Notes: generated by a model from the letters alone, not told the origin. A stretch of DNA of 64,000 nt from Plantago major (GCA_026545765.1 CM048839.1:91974914-92038913), one strand, 5' to 3'. Shown: positions 34,803-46,149, counted from the stretch's first letter. Translations and numbers: made by a program.

Positions 34803-34880
34803 GAATGAAATGATGACCAGAATATCTTGATAGCTAATATGATGGCTATTTTATCATGTATTAGCTCTAGCTGATCATTC
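34803..34880 (+). ncRNA. Box C/D snoRNA copy 2
   Basis: A 78-nt paralogue in the same intron, with the best consensus boxes: C ATGATGA (34810-34816) and D CTGA (34871-34874), enclosed by the GAATGA/TCATTC stem. D' is CTAA rather than CTGA. The 18S guide is identical to copy 1. The 5' guide region between C and D' differs from the other copies, which suggests that only the D-box guide is under selection. Confidence 0.88.
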
Positions 34881-35076
34881 TTTTTTACTTGTCATTGTGG
34901 ATTTGTCATTGGAAGGCTTCAACTTGGCATGTATTTTGTTGTCGATCAACATGGTGCTATCCTAGTGTTTTTTGTTTTTTATATTTCTTCATCCTCACTT
35001 TGATGTTAGTATGTACCAGTAGCTTTGGTTAAACTGCCATGTATTGTTGTTAGTTACATGGCATTTGAGTGGTTAA

Positions 35077-35155
35077 GAATGAAATGACGAATGAAATGAT
35101 TTTTGATAGCTGATATGATGGCTATAAATCATGTATTAGCTCTAGCTGATCATTC
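35077..35155 (+). ncRNA. Box C/D snoRNA copy 3
   Basis: A 79-nt paralogue: C box ATGACGA (35084-35090), D' CTGA, C' ATGATGG, D CTGA (35146-35149), stem GAATGA/TCATTC. The guide upstream of D keeps the same 18S complementarity. The interior between C' and the guide has a small change (CTATAAATCATG instead of CTATTTTATCATG). Confidence 0.86.
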
Positions 35156-35855
35156 AGTTCCACTCTAACTGTTATTGTTTACAGGGTATACAGTGAGTAA
35201 TCTGCTTTGATCTAACACATTTTTTAGAGTACAACTTCATATCTCAATTATTAAGGAAGGATATATCTTAAACATGTTGTCTGCCCCTGATACATTTTCA
35301 TGTTCAAGTGTGATGTCTTAATTAGATGGTAATGATGTAAAAATGGTGAATGGCTGACATTATTCCTATATTAGCTCAAGGTGACAATTCATGTGATTTT
35401 TCTGGTCTTGTACCTTAGTAGGAAGATAGATCCTGCTGGAAATCGTCTTTATGTTTGCTATTTTCCACATGTCTTTTTGTGTCCTTAGTGTACCTGGTCC
35501 TCAAGTGCAGTTTGCATATGGTTTGTATTTGAAAACATTGGTTTGTAAACTATTATGTGATCCGGGGGTATAAACAGTGTGTTCCCCACTTGATTAATAA
35601 GCAATCATTGTTGTCTTTTATTTTTTAAGATCATGTGATCTTGAAGTTTCTCTGATATGTTATTTGTGCCTCAGTGTGTTTTATTTTTAATTTTCTTTTA
35701 CCTAGCATGTAATTTGTCTTGTGTATGCCAACCTCCATTTTGTGACCACCTGGAAACATTGTTTTGTCCCAAAAGTATTGCAATAAATTCTTATTAATAA
35801 TGTAGTTCTCTCTATAACTTTTATCTATATGTTTCAGGATCTTTAAATTAATAAA

Positions 35856-38800
35856 ATGAGAGGAAGGAGCTACACCCCTTCACCACCAAGAGGCTATGGT
35901 AGAAGAGGCAGGAGTCCTCCCCCAAGAGGTGGAGGGCGTTATGGTCGAGCAGAAGCCCCGACAAGTCTACTCGTTCGCAACCTTCGTCATGACTGCAGGT
36001 AGGTTTGGCTGTTTTATGATCTTTCCTTGTCTATCTGAAAGATACTATGGCTTAATTCTCGTATGTATTTCTTCTTTCATTAATATGTCGGTGTACAGTG
36101 CTAATGATTTGATTGACTTCATTTCGAAGTTTTGACTGAGGTTCTGCATGTTTCAATGTTACTTAGGGGAGGGGGAAGAAAATGAGAAAATATAATGTTT
36201 TTATGGGTTTAAGGAAACCTTCTGAAGATAAATAGACCAAGTTCTAAAAAGGGGAAGGAATTATATTATTCCTTCAATGTTTTCCAAGGACTTTGATTTG
36301 CCTACCCTTCAGTTTCCCTTGTAAAACTTGCAGTGTCTAAATTGGTTATGTACAGATATTTTCATCTAAAAATATAGGTGACAATTCCGTGTTTTATCAA
36401 TTTCTTAGCCCCAGAGCAACTACCCACGTTGCCCTTGTGAATTTGAAAAATAGTGTGGCAGTTCACTTTTGCTCAACTGTTTTTGGTCGCCCTGCTATAT
36501 CTGTACTTTGAATGTCCAATTTTGTGGGCAGTGGTTCATGCATTAGAATATCCATTCTGCATTGAACTAGAGATTACACCTCAGATAGTGCACGTTCATT
36601 AGTATAATACAAACATTTTTGTACGTTTGATTATGTGCTTTCGCCTCGAGCATTCATCCCTTGCGGATCAAAACTGATTATATCTTTTTTTGTGAACAGG
36701 CCTGAAGACTTGAGGAGGCCTTTTGGTCAATTTGGTCCTGTTAAAGATATCTATCTACCGAGGGATTATTACTCTGGGTGAGAGCTTGTTGAAGATTGTC
36801 CCTTTTCCTGTATCTTATACTACACTCTACTCTTAACAAAAAAATAGAAAAGTGGTTTGGACCTCATCTTCCCATCATCAAATGGAACCACTATTGCATT
36901 TAACAATTTAAAAAAATTTGATTGTTGCTTTGTTTAATTTTAATTGCGTAATTTTTTTATTAAGTTACTTGAGATGTAGCAGTGATGTAAGAGTTATGAA
37001 GACTTCAATCAGTAGTAAAAGACTTCTCTTGACATGTACTAGTAATAAGGGGGTTCCCATGGCGTCAATCAAGTAGTAAGGAGTTGAAGGTGATTTTAGT
37101 GGTAATGAAGATTGGAAGAGAAACTGGATTGGAATACATTGTGAAGTCATCAAGATTTCAAGTCTTGAAGATTTTCAAGTCATGTTAAATTATGGTATAG
37201 AAGTTCAGCTTTGGTCAAGGTTTCATGTTTTGAAGAATTTCAAGCCACCTTAAATTATCACTGAAAAGGTCAACTGCCATCAAGATTTCAAGTCTTGAAG
37301 AATATTCAAGCCATCTTAAATTGTCACTTGAAAGGTTAGCTGGCAGGTGCTTGCTTATGTGCTTATTATGGAATTCCATGATAATGGTATTATGTTGAAA
37401 TATATTCGTGCCTGTCAGGTTTTCTTGAAATACTAGATGTCCGAAGTGCTGATTTTACCTACTGCCCTAATCTTCTTTGTTGGCTCCAACTTAACTTTGC
37501 CACTACACATGAAATTGCACGTCTCCAGAGGAATGTTTTAATGCCTTTGGACCGTACAATTTGCGGCAATTTGAAAATAATTTTGGTCCTGCCGAGCATT
37601 TTCTTGATTGTTTGGTTCTAATGTAACTTGTAAGCTAAAGTTTGATTTTGGGTAACTGTAGTTTCTAATGATATAATCCTTTCATTCAGGAATCCACGTG
37701 GCTTTGGATTTGTCCAGTATGTGGACCCTGCTGATGCAGCAGAGGCTAAATATCAGATGGATGGTGCAGTCCTCTCAGGACGTGAGCTCACTGTTGTTTT
37801 TGCTGAGGAGAACAGGAAGAAGCCAACTGAAATGAGGAATCGAGAACGAGGTGGAGGAAGGTAATTCTACTTGTGTTAATGAGACATTTCTTGACTTTCT
37901 TTCTCTTTATGTTTACTTGCATGTGAAATTGCAATTAGAAACTCAGGTAATTTCTCAAGTGGACCTAGTCTACAGGTGAATTGTAGAGCATGTGGTTGCA
38001 AATGATTCATTCACTTGCTAATTGCATTATTTTTGGAAATGTTAATTTGATTAGCTAATGAATGAATCAAGTACAATCACATGGTCTACAATTGAATTAT
38101 AGACTAGGTCTACCTAAGAATTTTTGCATTCTTAGCATTTTTTTTTGTTTAGATAAAATGCTGTTGCACGTTGAGTTCAGCTTGTGGAACGACATCTCAG
38201 TATTTTTGTTTGTTTTCATTTTTTATGCAGGGACCGTGGATATGATCGAAGGCGATCTCAGCCATATTCCCGTTCTCCGCGGTATTCTCGATCTCCAGCG
38301 CCTCGTTATGGAAGGTCTCCATCCCAAGGCCGTGATTATTACTCCCCCCCTAAGAGAAGATACTCAAGGTATTCTGTCATCATTGATTTTGTGTTATTTA
38401 TTCGGTACTTTAGCAAGATCAGTATCTGAGTTGAGCTATACTTTAGTATAAATTTTTGTTAGATCCCACATCTCTTTTTGGAGTTGTATGGTGCTTATTG
38501 ACGGTCTAGTGCTGTCAAGTGAGCAGCACTCAACATAATCATAAGCTAAAGCGGTTGTAGCCCCTCGTTCATCCAAGCTTCTTTGTTACCTCTATGAAAG
38601 ATGCCTTCTGGGAGTGGCTAGTATATTTTAATTTTATGACCAAATATCCATTGCTTAGTTCTGTATAATTGTGAACCTGCTGGTTCTTTGTATTAGCTGA
38701 ACTACTGCAGTTCTCTCCTGATACCTGATAACTAATATATGCAGGTCTATTTCCCCGAGAGAGAAGAGGTATAGCAGAGAGAGGTCCTACTCGCGTGAGC

Positions 38801-39000
38801 GTTCACCAATCGCTCCAAGGGACAGAAGCGCCAGTCCTGTGAGAGAACGATCACCCTATGGTTCAAGAAGCCGCAGCCCAAGTCCAGCTCGGGGCCGCTC
38901 ACCTGTTAGGGGTAGAAGTCCTAGTCGCAGCCGAAGCAGGAGCCCGTATCCTGAGGAGTATGCTCGGGATCCTAGAAGGGATAGGTCTCCTAGCCAGTGA
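35856..39000 (+). CDS. SCL30A: SR splicing factor, SCL30A/SCL33 type (five coding exons)
   Basis: This is a nuclear pre-mRNA splicing regulator of the plant-specific SC35-like SR group. Coding exons 35856-35998, 36700-36777, 37690-37860, 38231-38368 and 38745-39000 sum to 786 nt (261 aa plus stop) with consistent phases. An N-terminal charged extension (MRGRSYTPSPPRGYGRRGRS) is diagnostic of SCL proteins. One RRM follows, with RNP2 LLVRNL at residues 38-43 and RNP1 RGFGFVQY at 77-84. An RS domain from about residue 131 to the end has many RS/SP dipeptides. The length is nearly that of Arabidopsis SCL30A as I remember it (about 262 aa); SCL33 is the close alternative. Intron 1 (5'UTR) hosts three snoRNAs. 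The ~0.9-kb intron inside the RRM carries GAAG-rich tandem repeats. Confidence 0.92.
36965..37344 (+). promoter_or_regulatory. Candidate splicing-control region in SR intron 3
   Basis: It lies in the long intron within the RRM coding region. Three tandem ~65-bp units start near 37149, 37215 and 37280, each with 'tcaagatttcaagtcttgaag'-like sequence and a 'taaatt' tail. They are preceded by further GAAG words (36994-37130). From memory, the equivalent intron of Arabidopsis SCL33 contains GAAG-repeat elements bound by SCL33 itself and causing alternative splicing. That this region does the same here is inference. Confidence 0.6.
37950..38121. mobile_element. Hairpin MITE in SR intron 4
   Basis: The arm 37950-38025 ('ggacctagtctac', 'gaattgtagagcatg') is the imperfect inverted complement of 38049-38121 ('catggtctacaattg', 'agactaggtctacc'). 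The ~25-bp loop is AT-rich. No coding capacity. Confidence 0.7.
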
Positions 39001-39816
39001 GAAGTTCAAAGTGTGGAAAAAAGATACGATCTCTCTGTTATGTTTTGTGCAATGTGTGTGGAGGTCTGGTGTTTTAGGCCATATTAGCGAAGCACATTTG
39101 ACTTGAATTAGACGGGAAAGTTGTTCGTCTTTATCTTGAAGGTTGCACTTTAATCTTGTGTTGTTTCCCGGTTTAAATGCGTACGGAGCAAGTTTCTTTT
39201 AGGAAAAGTAATACTCTCTTCCTATGTATGACATACCATTAAAAATTAAAATGTCATTCGTCCGTTAAAAAGTTTAAAGTTCTTTATTTTGTGTACTTCG
39301 TTTCTAAAATAAACATTTGAAGTCAGTTTTCTTCACTATATAATTTTTCTGCTGTTTCTATCCTACTGTCATAAATTTTTCAACAAAGCTCAGAACCAAT
39401 TAAACAACATTAAATTTTTTAGAAGAATCAAAAACATCACTTGACTCGCATCTACATTGAATATTTAAACTTCTTGCATGCCATTTTTATCTATCCTGCA
39501 AACATTCTATTTCACGAGGAATAAATAATAAATCATCTTAATTTTACAAAAAAATTACACATTTTGATTAAATTACACTTTTTCACCTTTTAAATATCTT
39601 ATAATTACTTTAGTTTTTCATGTAAAACTAATTATTAATGAAGTTTATCGGAACAGAGAAGTATTTTTTTAATAACCCACATTTAACTCAATGATATTCA
39701 TCAACCAAATTTTCTTATTTACTCCGTTTTTCACCTCTATACCAAACATCAACTAGTCTTGTAGTATCTTCAACAGTTATATATTTGAGTCCGTTTTGCG
39801 AGAAACTCCTATATAC
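39001..39816. other. SR gene 3'UTR and intergenic DNA
   Basis: The first ~200 bp after the stop codon are probably 3'UTR. The remainder is AT-rich with no recognisable gene. Confidence 0.5.
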
Positions 39817-39844
39817 AGGGGAGTCCCGAAAGTCCCCTTTAAAC

Positions 39845-41088
39845 GTTAAAACTAGACAATTATACATTTTTTCTCGACTTGGCTTATGATGGTTTTTAAC
39901 GGATCTTTTGACCCGGATTCTTTAAAAACGGGTCAAGTAAAAACTAGACAATATAATGTAAATTTAATATCATGTAAAAACTAGAGAATTCCTTTCATAA
40001 ACTAGACAATATAATGTAAAAACTAGACAATATAGACAATTATGTTACACTGAGTGAGTAAATTTCTGGACAAGTAATAAAACTAGACAATTTATTTACA
40101 AAACTAGAGACAATTCATTTACAAAACTAGACAATTCAGTTACAAAACTAGACAATATGTTATAAAAACTAGACAATTATGCAGGTCATTTTTCAAACTT
40201 GAGAAGCTTTTTCATCAACAGCTTTCTTTGCTTCTAGCCTTTTCAACTTTTCATTCTCCTTCACTTGCTTTATCGCATCTTCTTTGTTAAATGATGCAAC
40301 CTACGTCAAAATATTAGATCTCAAACCATTTGCGTCACCAAGAATAAGAGCTGAGCAAATTTTAACACGAAGGAATTTCCTACGATTCACCTAATACACA
40401 AAACCAAAACAAAAGCTCAGACAAAATTATGCAAGAAGTTCACAATTTATCTACAAACTTAGGGAAAAAATTATCTAAAAACATAATAAACTAGTACATA
40501 CTTGCATTAGATCCTTGCAAGGAAAAGGAGTTCCTTGGAATAGCTCCATATGCTTCATCAGAAAAACACCACTGTCAGAAGTATTGAGATTACCAGTCAA
40601 ATCAACACATATTAAAAGCCATACAGTTTATATGAAAAACTAGACAATACATACTAAAAACTACACAGGTCAACACATCTGTACAACAGAAAGATATAAC
40701 ATGAAAAACTAAATAAATATTGTTAAAAACTAGACCATATGTGTTAAAAGCTAAAACATAAGATATTTACATAAAAACGAGACAATATATGTTAAAAACT
40801 ATACAATTTCACACAAAAAGCTGTAAAAACATTAAAAAGTAGACAATATATGTTAAAAACTAGACAATTTCACACAAAACATTCAGAAAATTCAAACAAA
40901 CAACAAATCCCCACGAAAAACATATACAGTGTACACAACCACATAGCAAATCTAAAAATTATAAAAAGTAGATGATACATGTTAGAAACTAGACAATACA
41001 TACTAAAACCTAGACAACTGCACAACAAAAAAACTACACCAGTAACAACGAACAACATAGACAATTTCTACTAAAACATAGACCATTT
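39845..41088. repeat. Subterminal array of 'aaactagacaatt', left side
   Basis: Dozens of loosely spaced copies of 'aactagacaat' with variants 'acatagacaattt' in A-rich DNA. They resume at 44647-45110 beyond the nested CACTA. The Ulp1-like remnant interrupts the array. Confidence 0.85.
40190..40640 (-). pseudogene. Ulp1-like cysteine protease C-terminal remnant
   Basis: The minus-strand exon LLICVDLTGNLN plus TSDSGVFLMKHMELF (about 40625-40505) is followed, after an intron-like gap, by RRKFLRVKICSALILGDANG (about 40395-40320) and a lysine-rich coiled tail. The pattern D-x-G-V-F-x-M-x-H-M-E resembles the catalytic C-terminal part of Ulp1-type proteases in plant transposons, in which the middle residue is the nucleophilic Cys. 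Here it is Ser (DSG), so the remnant would be inactive. The N-terminal half is missing. Confidence 0.5.
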
Positions 41089-44000
41089 CACTACAAGAAA
41101 TCCTGTGCCTAGCCACGCCAAATTAAATCCGTCGCTAACTAGCGACGAATCGCTAGCTCTAGCGACGGATAAAATCCGTCGCTAGTTCTAACGACGGATA
41201 AGCATTTTCGTCGTTATATTTAACAACGGATAGGCTTATCCGTCGTTATGTAATGACGGATAGTCCTATCCGTCGTTAAATCTAGCGACGGATAATCTAT
41301 CTGTCGCTAGATTCGTTGACCAAAATTGGAAAAGAAATTAAAAAATGGGAAAAGAAATTAAAAAAAAAATAATCGAAAAATGAAAATCTAGCGACGGATA
41401 GGACTATCCGTCGTTAGACTTTCAGGTTTTTACGGGAAGCAGAATGCTTCCCTCCCCATTTTTCTTCTTCCTTTCTTCTCCCCATTTCGGCCAAAGCAAA
41501 TCCCGTCCAAATCTCAACCATTTCGGCCATTCTTCGTGTACATTCGAAGCTCGTGAATCAAGGAGGTCAATTCTGCCGCCAATCTCAAATTTCATCCGCT
41601 CATTTCTCTGGATTCGAAGGTAAACCCTAATTTTTTATATTTGGGGATTTTGTTACTTTGGACTAATTTGAGCAATTGAATGTAAATGGAGAGTATATAG
41701 TACTTAGTTAGTTGTAATTAGGTAATGTTTTACCTTTGAGATGTGCAATTGATATATATTGATTGTGAATTTGAATTTTTAGTATAATGTTAGGATGTTT
41801 GTAAGTATGTAGGGCTTTTAATTAATTTGATATTGGTGTATATTTAGTAAAATTATGAAGATTTAGTACCTCATTTTGAAACCCTAACTTTTTGACATAT
41901 TTGGAAAATTTAGTTAATTTAGACTAATTTAAGCAATTGTATGTTTACTAGCTAGTTAATTAACTTTGAGATGTGCAATTGTTTGAATTGTTAATTAGTA
42001 TAATGTTAAGTATGCCGTAGTTTTGATTTAAGTATGTTAAGTATGTTAATTAAGATGTGCAATTGTTTCATTTGATAAATTTATACATGTACTAGATTAT
42101 AAATTATGAGAATTTAATTAATGAAGTGTGTTGATATAATTTGGTGATTACATTCGTAAAATGCATGTAATTTATAATTTATAAATTCGTATTAAAGGGT
42201 TGGAATGCTTTATTTGTAATGGGAATTTTGGTAAGAGACAAAAACTTTATAATATGCAAGAAATGGGAATCGAGTTGAAAAAACACGATCTAATCAATTC
42301 AAACGTGTCAGGTTATATAATCATCCAATGAACACCGATCGTTCATGGATGTACCAAATGATAGTTAATGGCAGAGTTTTACCTAGTTTTGTGGAAGGGG
42401 TTGATGCCTTCGTTACATTTGCAATACCTGCACTAATTGTTTGAGTGGGGGGATGATGAAGTGCCCTTGCACCCAGTATAAATGTAGGAATAAGCAATTT
42501 TTACCCCCAGAAACGGTAGTGGAACACTTGAAACGTAAGGGGTTTGTAGCTGAGTATGCGGTTGTGGCCCAGTATGTACTCTTCTATATGTCATTCATAA
42601 TTGCAGGTTGTGGCCTCCGCAATCTTCAGACGACCTGCATGAGATATTCAAGCTTAGGAGGGAGTTGCCAGGCCAGGGAGGCGAAAAGTGGAGCACACTC
42701 AAGGCTGAGACGAAGCACTTCTACTTTGATGAGCTTCGGGTAATCTTAAATGTTACAATTTGTTGTGGTAAATGTTACAATGCTTTATTTGTAGAGAGAA
42801 TCGATTAATTAACTAGTTTACTAATTTGTGTGGTATGTTAGCCACTTAATTGGGTGATATGTTAGTCACCATTGTGTTAGTAAATTCTAGGACAATTTGT
42901 GTGGTATGTTAGCCACTTACTTGGGTGATATGTTAGTCACCATTGTGTTAGTAAATTCTAGGACAATTTGTGTGGTATGTTAGCCACTTGGGTGAAATGC
43001 ACCATTGTTTATCTTGAAATTGTGACCTTGGGGCATTAATTTTTACTTTGAATGGAATTGGAATGTAGAAAAAATACTACATTCCATCGCCTTATTCCCC
43101 GGATGTGGCTGTTTTAGAGTTTGGGCTCAGATAGGCATATGGTGGGTGACATGTAAAAATACCGAGACAAAGGAAAGCCATACAGATAGGCATATTGGGG
43201 ACGAAGAGTGGGCTATGTGGCATGAGTATTGGAGAATTAATCACGTCGAGGATCACCCTACAAGAACAGTGAGCCAATTTTGGCCGCGAGATGGTAAGGG
43301 CTCTGCCAGGCATCACTACGGGTCACGAGCTGTTGTCACTGATCGCCAGATGTCGATAAGTATATATATGTGTGTGTTCAGATTACAACATGATTTGTAC
43401 ACATGTGTATTGCTTTCATTTATACCAATTTACCACTTGTTTGCATTCCTAACAACTTACTAACTACTTGTTGCAATATATAATGTTCTTTAGCTGACCC
43501 TGAACAAACCCAAGACTTGCCTAGAGCAAATGAAGATGGGGAAGTTCAAGAACGACGTTTGGGTGGACCAGAAGTCCGAGCTTATTGCGGTATGTGTATT
43601 TGCTAAGTGTCACAGTTGTATATGCATGTGTATTATAAATTAAATATGAAATTGTAGCTCATTTCGTATACACTTGACTATTACAGAGTGAGGTGGAGCG
43701 GATCATTGCGGAGAGGCTGCTCGAGGGTGAGGAGTTGTCCGTGGAAGAACAAGACCGGATCTTTCTACAGGTCAACCCACCCGACAACAAGGGTCGGGTT
43801 TATGGTCTTGGTAGTTATGGCGAGACAGTGACGGAGAGCTTCTCCGTGTCCCAGCAGCAATCTCAGGGACATGGTGGTGTTTACATATAGGTGCAGGTCG
43901 AGCATATGGTGAATCAAGCAGTGACTGCTCTCTAGACTGAGATTGGAAATCTCAGGGATGAGCAGGCTCGTATGAATCAGAGGATGGAAGAGCTCTGCCG

Positions 44001-44646
44001 CTTGTATATGAGCCAGAATACCCCCGGCCCCTCGTCTTAGTGATGTTGTGATGTTTTGGATACTATGCTACTTTTTACTTTGTTGGATATTTGGATTTCT
44101 ATTCGGATATGTAGACTTTATTTTGGATAATTTGTTTTTTTGACGAATCGTTGTTGTTAATTAATGTAATTTCCCCTTTGTGACATATCACTATTATATT
44201 GGTTGAAAAAACAGGTGAAAATTATAAAATAATTTTAATTTAAAAAAAAAAAACAGTAGTTTAGCGACTGATAATTATCCGTCGCTAAACTAGGAATTAG
44301 GGAAAGAACGCCCTAATTCGTAATTTAGCGACGGATAGGGTAGCACTCCCTAATTCGTTATTTAGCGACGGATAATTATCCGTCGCTAAACAACGAATTA
44401 GGGCGTTCTAGCCCTAATTAGATTAGAGACGGATAATTATCCGTCTCTAATGGCGACGGAAGGGTCAACGCCCATCCGTCGCCAATTCCGTGGCTATTAG
44501 CGACGGATAACAATCCGTCGCTAATTCGCCTTAGAGACGCCCGTCATTAAGACGGGCGTCTATCCATCGCTAAGGCCTTAGCGACGGATCGGCAGGGGGC
44601 TTAGCGACGGATAATTATGTCGCTAAAACCCTGTTTTCTTGTAGTG
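41089..44646 (+). mobile_element. CACTA element 2, deletion derivative
   Basis: The ends CACTACAAGAAATCCTG and (reverse complement) CACTACAAGAAAACAGG are flanked by the 3-bp duplication TTT (41086-41088, 44647-44649). 'agcgacggata' arrays lie at both ends (41140-41415, 44265-44635). The 3558-bp interior reads on the plus strand. It holds a TNP2-type N-terminus (NTDRSWMYQMIVNG near 42330, MKCPCTQYKCRNKQF near 42460), then jumps directly into Transposase_24-type segments (42603-42740, 43100-43350, 43490-43590, 43687-44040). It shares repeats and protein motifs with the 2884-8301 element but lacks the Tnp2 catalytic region. Confidence 0.92.
42328..44040 (+). pseudogene. Fused TNP2 N-terminus and Transposase_24-type gene remnant
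   Basis: The plus-strand pieces are the TNP2 N-terminal zinc-binding segment (VEHLKRKGF) broken by stops. Then come ELPGQGGEKWSTLKAETKHF and YFDELR, HHYGSRAVVTDRQM, and ELSVEEQDRIFLQVNPP with GRVYGLGSYGE. Compared with CACTA 1, everything between TNP2 residue ~80 and the start of the second gene is gone. Apparent premature stops near 42440 and 43888 suggest a non-functional product. Confidence 0.75.
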
Positions 44647-45110
44647 TTTATACAAAAAAAACTAAAAAATTTATAGTAAAACATAGACAATTTATACAAA
44701 CGAACAATAGTAAAAATAGAAAAAATTAAGTAAGGTCCTTGGGTATTTAGCTCTCTATATGCTACAATTTATTATCTTTCAAGCAAGCTAGAATTTCTTC
44801 TTTATTTTCCTTTCTCTAGACAATTTCTACTAAAACATAGACCATTTATAGAAAAAACTAGACAATTTATACTAAAATATAGACAATTTATACAAAAAAC
44901 TACATCAGCAACAACGAACAATATGGACAATTTCTACTAAAACATAGACCATTTATAGTAAAACATAGACAATTTATAATAAAACTAAACCAGCAACAAC
45001 GAACATATACAATTTCTACTAAATTATAGACTATTTATACAAAAAAAAGATACAATTTACACTAAAACATAGGTTATTTATACAAAAAAAACTAAACAAT
45101 ACACGAACTC

Positions 45111-46020
45111 AACAATTTCGAAATGAAGTCACCAAACATTTTGACGAATACATAGAATCAGTTTGGAAATGAACATGAATACATTATACATGAACATGAA
45201 TATATGATCATCAACATGAGAGGCAGAAGACTAACCACGCCTTTGGAAGTGAAAGAAGTGAGAGTAAACTCCTGGTCAGCCTAATAATCCTTGTAGAGAA
45301 GATCTGAACAAACACAACAATCAAACAACAATATAACATTTCTAACCAAAATCTCACAAATCAATACGCCAATTAACGAAAATAATCACGGAAAAATTCA
45401 CAACATAAACATTTCGAACAAACGTAACAACATTTATCAGTAGAATCGCGAGAAGAAATTGCAGATCTGAAACGATTTAGTATACTTACTAGCTATCATA
45501 TCAAATCAACCTGATAGATCGATTCATGGAGATGAGTGACATAATAATGGAATGGTGAAATCTGAATACAAATAGAGTTGAATTGAGAAAGTGATTGTTA
45601 CCTTGATTCTGATCTCGGATCTCCAATCTCCGATCTCCGTGGAGCACAAAATGCGAAACATAAGCTTGTTACCGAAATTGCAAGCTGGTGAAGATGAAGA
45701 GCAGATCAAGATGTAGAGTAAATCGATTTCTGATGAAGAGGCGGATCGAATACTGGTGAAGACGAAGATCAGATCGAGATGAAGAGCTCCAGAAACTAGG
45801 GTTTTGATGCAAAATCGCCAGAACCAGAGAGAAATCGGAAGAAACCACTTTGAAAAACGACTAATGAGATAAAAATGGGGGAAAAAAAAAACTGAAAATC
45901 GACATTTATACTAGATCCAAAAATAAAACGGTACGACCCGAATCGGTTTTTGACCCGCGAAATGTAAAACGGGTAAAATAAAAAACTAGACAATTTATGT
46001 GCAAAGCAAGGGCTCTCTCT
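45111..46020. other. Right interior of the Mutator-like element
   Basis: About 0.9 kb with GA-rich 'gatcagatcgagatgaagag' words (45690-45790) and no intact frame. It could be the former 5' part of the element's gene, read on the minus strand, but no domain is recognised. Confidence 0.4.
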
Positions 46021-46149
46021 GGACTCTCCTAATATGATAGTACTTTTATAATACTAAGTATATTTAGTTTGAAGATGGTTTTATTTTATATTATAAAAAT
46101 CGCAATTTTATTCGCCAGATCCAAAAAGTTTCATATATTAGGATATACT

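Larger units (their letters stand above)
39817..46030. mobile_element. Mutator-like element with Ulp1 remnant, hosting a CACTA
   Basis: The ends AGGGGAGTCCCGAAAGTCCCC (39817 onward) and GGGCTCTCTCTGGACTCTCCT (ending 46030) form an imperfect terminal inverted repeat. Both inner flanks are packed with a word close to 'aaaactagacaattt' (39845-41088 and 44647-45110), and both contain 'acccg' and 'acgggt' blocks near the ends. A minus-strand remnant of a Ulp1-like protease lies at about 40640-40190. Plant MULEs of the Kaonashi type carry Ulp1-like domains, which prompts the classification. I found no exact 9-bp duplication (39808-39816 and 46031-46039 are only both TA-rich). A CACTA element occupies 41089-44646. 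Confidence 0.55.

Noticed and set aside
35896..36135. 79-codon frame starting inside SR exon 2
   Set aside because: Out of frame with the SR protein and extends into an intron; the correct frame gives the RRM start.
38062..38451. 129-codon plus-strand frame overlapping the SR gene
   Set aside because: It crosses intron 4 and reads the RS-domain exon in the wrong frame. It is a shadow of the splicing-factor gene.
42441..42743. Small zinc-finger host protein
   Set aside because: The CPC...C motif is the TNP2 N-terminal segment of a CACTA element with matched termini.
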